Shown piece after piece: positions 5,828-6,369 of a stretch of 6,369 nt of DNA (position 1 is its first letter; each line of letters opens with the position of its first letter). The stretch lies in NCBI GenBank assembly GCA_937898155.1, contig CALEJO010000103.1, forward strand, positions 1 through 6,369. The letters run 5' to 3'. Source of the DNA: an uncultured Clostridia bacterium. Lineage in GTDB: Bacteria > Bacillota > Clostridia > Oscillospirales > CAG-272. The notes under the pieces were generated by a model. That model had not been told where the DNA came from. It ran no database searches and was given only the letters and a program-made list of their open reading frames with translations. The translations under genes were made by a program, and so were the position numbers.

Positions 5828-6369
5828 ATGAAACGAATTTTCTTTTTTATTTTGGTCGGAATCCTGCTGTGGAATACGTCCGTTCGCGCCGGAAATGAAA
5901 ATCTGCTTCTGGTCAACCGTTTCCATCCGCTTCCGGCGCAGGAAGAAGACGATCTTCCGCTCGTGCCCTTGCGATGGACGCGGCAGGACGGGCGCAAGCC
6001 GCAGAGGATGCGTCCGCAAGCGGCGGAAGCGCTCGACGCGATGCTCGACGAAGCGGCGCGTGTCGGTTTTTCCGATTTAAGCGTCACGAGCGCTTACCGC
6101 TGCCGCGCGGAGCAGGCGGCGCTGTTTGAGACGGCGAAGCAACGTTATCTTGCCGCCGGCTATTCCGAAAAAGACGCGCTGCGTCTGACAAAACGTTATC
6201 ACGCCGCGCCCGGGGAGAGCGAACACGAGACGGGGCTTGCCGCCGATCTGCATAATGCAGGTGGTGGGATGCTCCTTCACATAGGCGTTTTCCCGCTGTT
6301 TCCCGGTCATATCGGGATACAGATCCTCAAGCTCCTGAGCAGTTATGAAGGTAACATTGCGCTCAAGCT
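5828..6369 (+). CDS. VanY-type D-alanyl-D-alanine carboxypeptidase (peptidase M15B), partial, with a spurious 3' end
   Basis: The frame is open to the window edge, but only about 5828-6253 is convincing. The product starts with a signal peptide: KR, then a hydrophobic run IFFFILVGILLW and a likely cleavage site SVRA-GNEN near residue 21. The mature start LLLVNRFHPLP is typical of VanY-like enzymes, which act outside the membrane to trim the terminal D-alanine from peptidoglycan stem peptides. VTSAYRCRAEQAALF (86-100) is the family's substrate-binding arginine region. PGESEHETGLAAD (128-140) supplies two zinc ligands, His133 and Asp140. The expected remainder, ending in EPWH with the third zinc ligand, is missing. 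After residue ~142 the frame reads unrelated sequence (GGGMLLHIGVFP...) that is the complement of an asnA-like gene. It diverges from the RHH-clpB promoter. No convincing -35/-10 pair was found on this strand; a lone TATAAT at 5744-5749 lacks a -35. Confidence 0.85.
   Translation, partial: MKRIFFFILVGILLWNTSVRAGNENLLLVNRFHPLPAQEEDDLPLVPLRWTRQDGRKPQRMRPQAAEALDAMLDEAARVGFSDLSVTSAYRCRAEQAALFETAKQRYLAAGYSEKDALRLTKRYHAAPGESEHETGLAADLHNAGGGMLLHIGVFPLFPGHIGIQILKLLSSYEGNIALK
6236..6253. other. Chimeric junction between vanY-like and asnA-like sequence
   Basis: These 18 bases encode LAADLH on the plus strand in the carboxypeptidase frame and MQIGGK on the minus strand in the AsnA frame, and both fit their families. 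To the left only the carboxypeptidase makes sense, to the right only AsnA. The exact breakpoint cannot be set within this shared stretch. Confidence 0.75.
6236..6369 (-). pseudogene. asnA: Internal fragment of aspartate-ammonia ligase (AsnA), cut at both ends
   Basis: AsnA makes asparagine from aspartate, ammonia and ATP in the cytoplasm. The minus strand from the window edge encodes 44 codons, LERNVTFITAQELEDLYPDM then TGKQRENAYVKEHPTTCIMQ and IGGK. From memory, E. coli AsnA has FVHSQELLSRYPDL and, further on, VFLVGIGGKLSDG in the corresponding middle region, and the two align without a gap over all 44 positions. The match ends at Lys (6236-6238): the family continues with residues such as L-x-x-G, here it reads PRLVFALP, which is only the complement of the carboxypeptidase gene. 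The gene's start lies beyond the right edge. It is a fragment by truncation at the junction; whether the intact gene exists elsewhere in the genome, or belongs to another organism, cannot be seen here. Confidence 0.8.

Noticed and set aside
5797..6087. Minus-strand open frames opposite the carboxypeptidase start
   Set aside because: They are antisense to a signal peptide and conserved VanY sequence. They also have no family resemblance.

Overview
The window looks like chromosomal DNA of a fairly GC-rich, low-complexity-free Bacillota (Clostridia-type) bacterium. Strong AAGGAG-type ribosome binding sites, a TTG start, sigma-A-like promoters with 17-bp spacers and Firmicutes-flavoured protein sequences all point that way. 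I cannot place it more precisely. Both ends cut genes, and the last ~130 bases appear to be foreign to the rest, so this may be a short metagenomic contig.

Right-hand unit, read leftward (5662 to 2355): a ribbon-helix-helix (RHH/CopG-like) protein with an unrecognised C-terminal domain is followed after 16 bases by clpB, the AAA+ disaggregase, and then by a strong hairpin-T-tract terminator. A near-consensus promoter (TTGACA-17-TAACAT) drives the unit. Two TTATATAA palindromes lie in and just upstream of it, with centres exactly 21 bp (two helical turns) apart. No CIRCE (HrcA) or CtsR operator is visible, so the RHH protein is a good candidate for the regulator of its own operon and of clpB.

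Left-hand unit, read leftward (2343 to 1): a second clear promoter (TTGAAA-17-TATACT) gives a leader of about 75 nt and then prfC (RF3, most likely a TTG start), dut (dUTPase) and the beginning of a maltose/galactoside-type sugar O-acetyltransferase. At both internal junctions the upstream stop codon is embedded in the next gene's Shine-Dalgarno sequence (TAAGGAG), which suggests translational coupling. The three products share no obvious pathway.

Divergent gene, read rightward (5828 onward): a secreted VanY-type D,D-carboxypeptidase (peptidase M15B) starts on the other side of the RHH promoter region. Its sequence is convincing up to the zinc motif SEHETGLAAD and then stops resembling the family. 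From the same point to the window end, the minus strand encodes 44 residues that align without gaps to the middle of aspartate-ammonia ligase (AsnA). The two genes are joined over at most about 18 bases that fit both proteins. This is most simply an assembly chimera, or less likely a microhomology rearrangement.

The most interesting possible new biology is the RHH-clpB pair with its twin-palindrome promoter. The most important caution is the chimeric right edge. There is no stretch over 300 bases without a gene; I saw no tRNA, rRNA, CRISPR array or insertion sequence.
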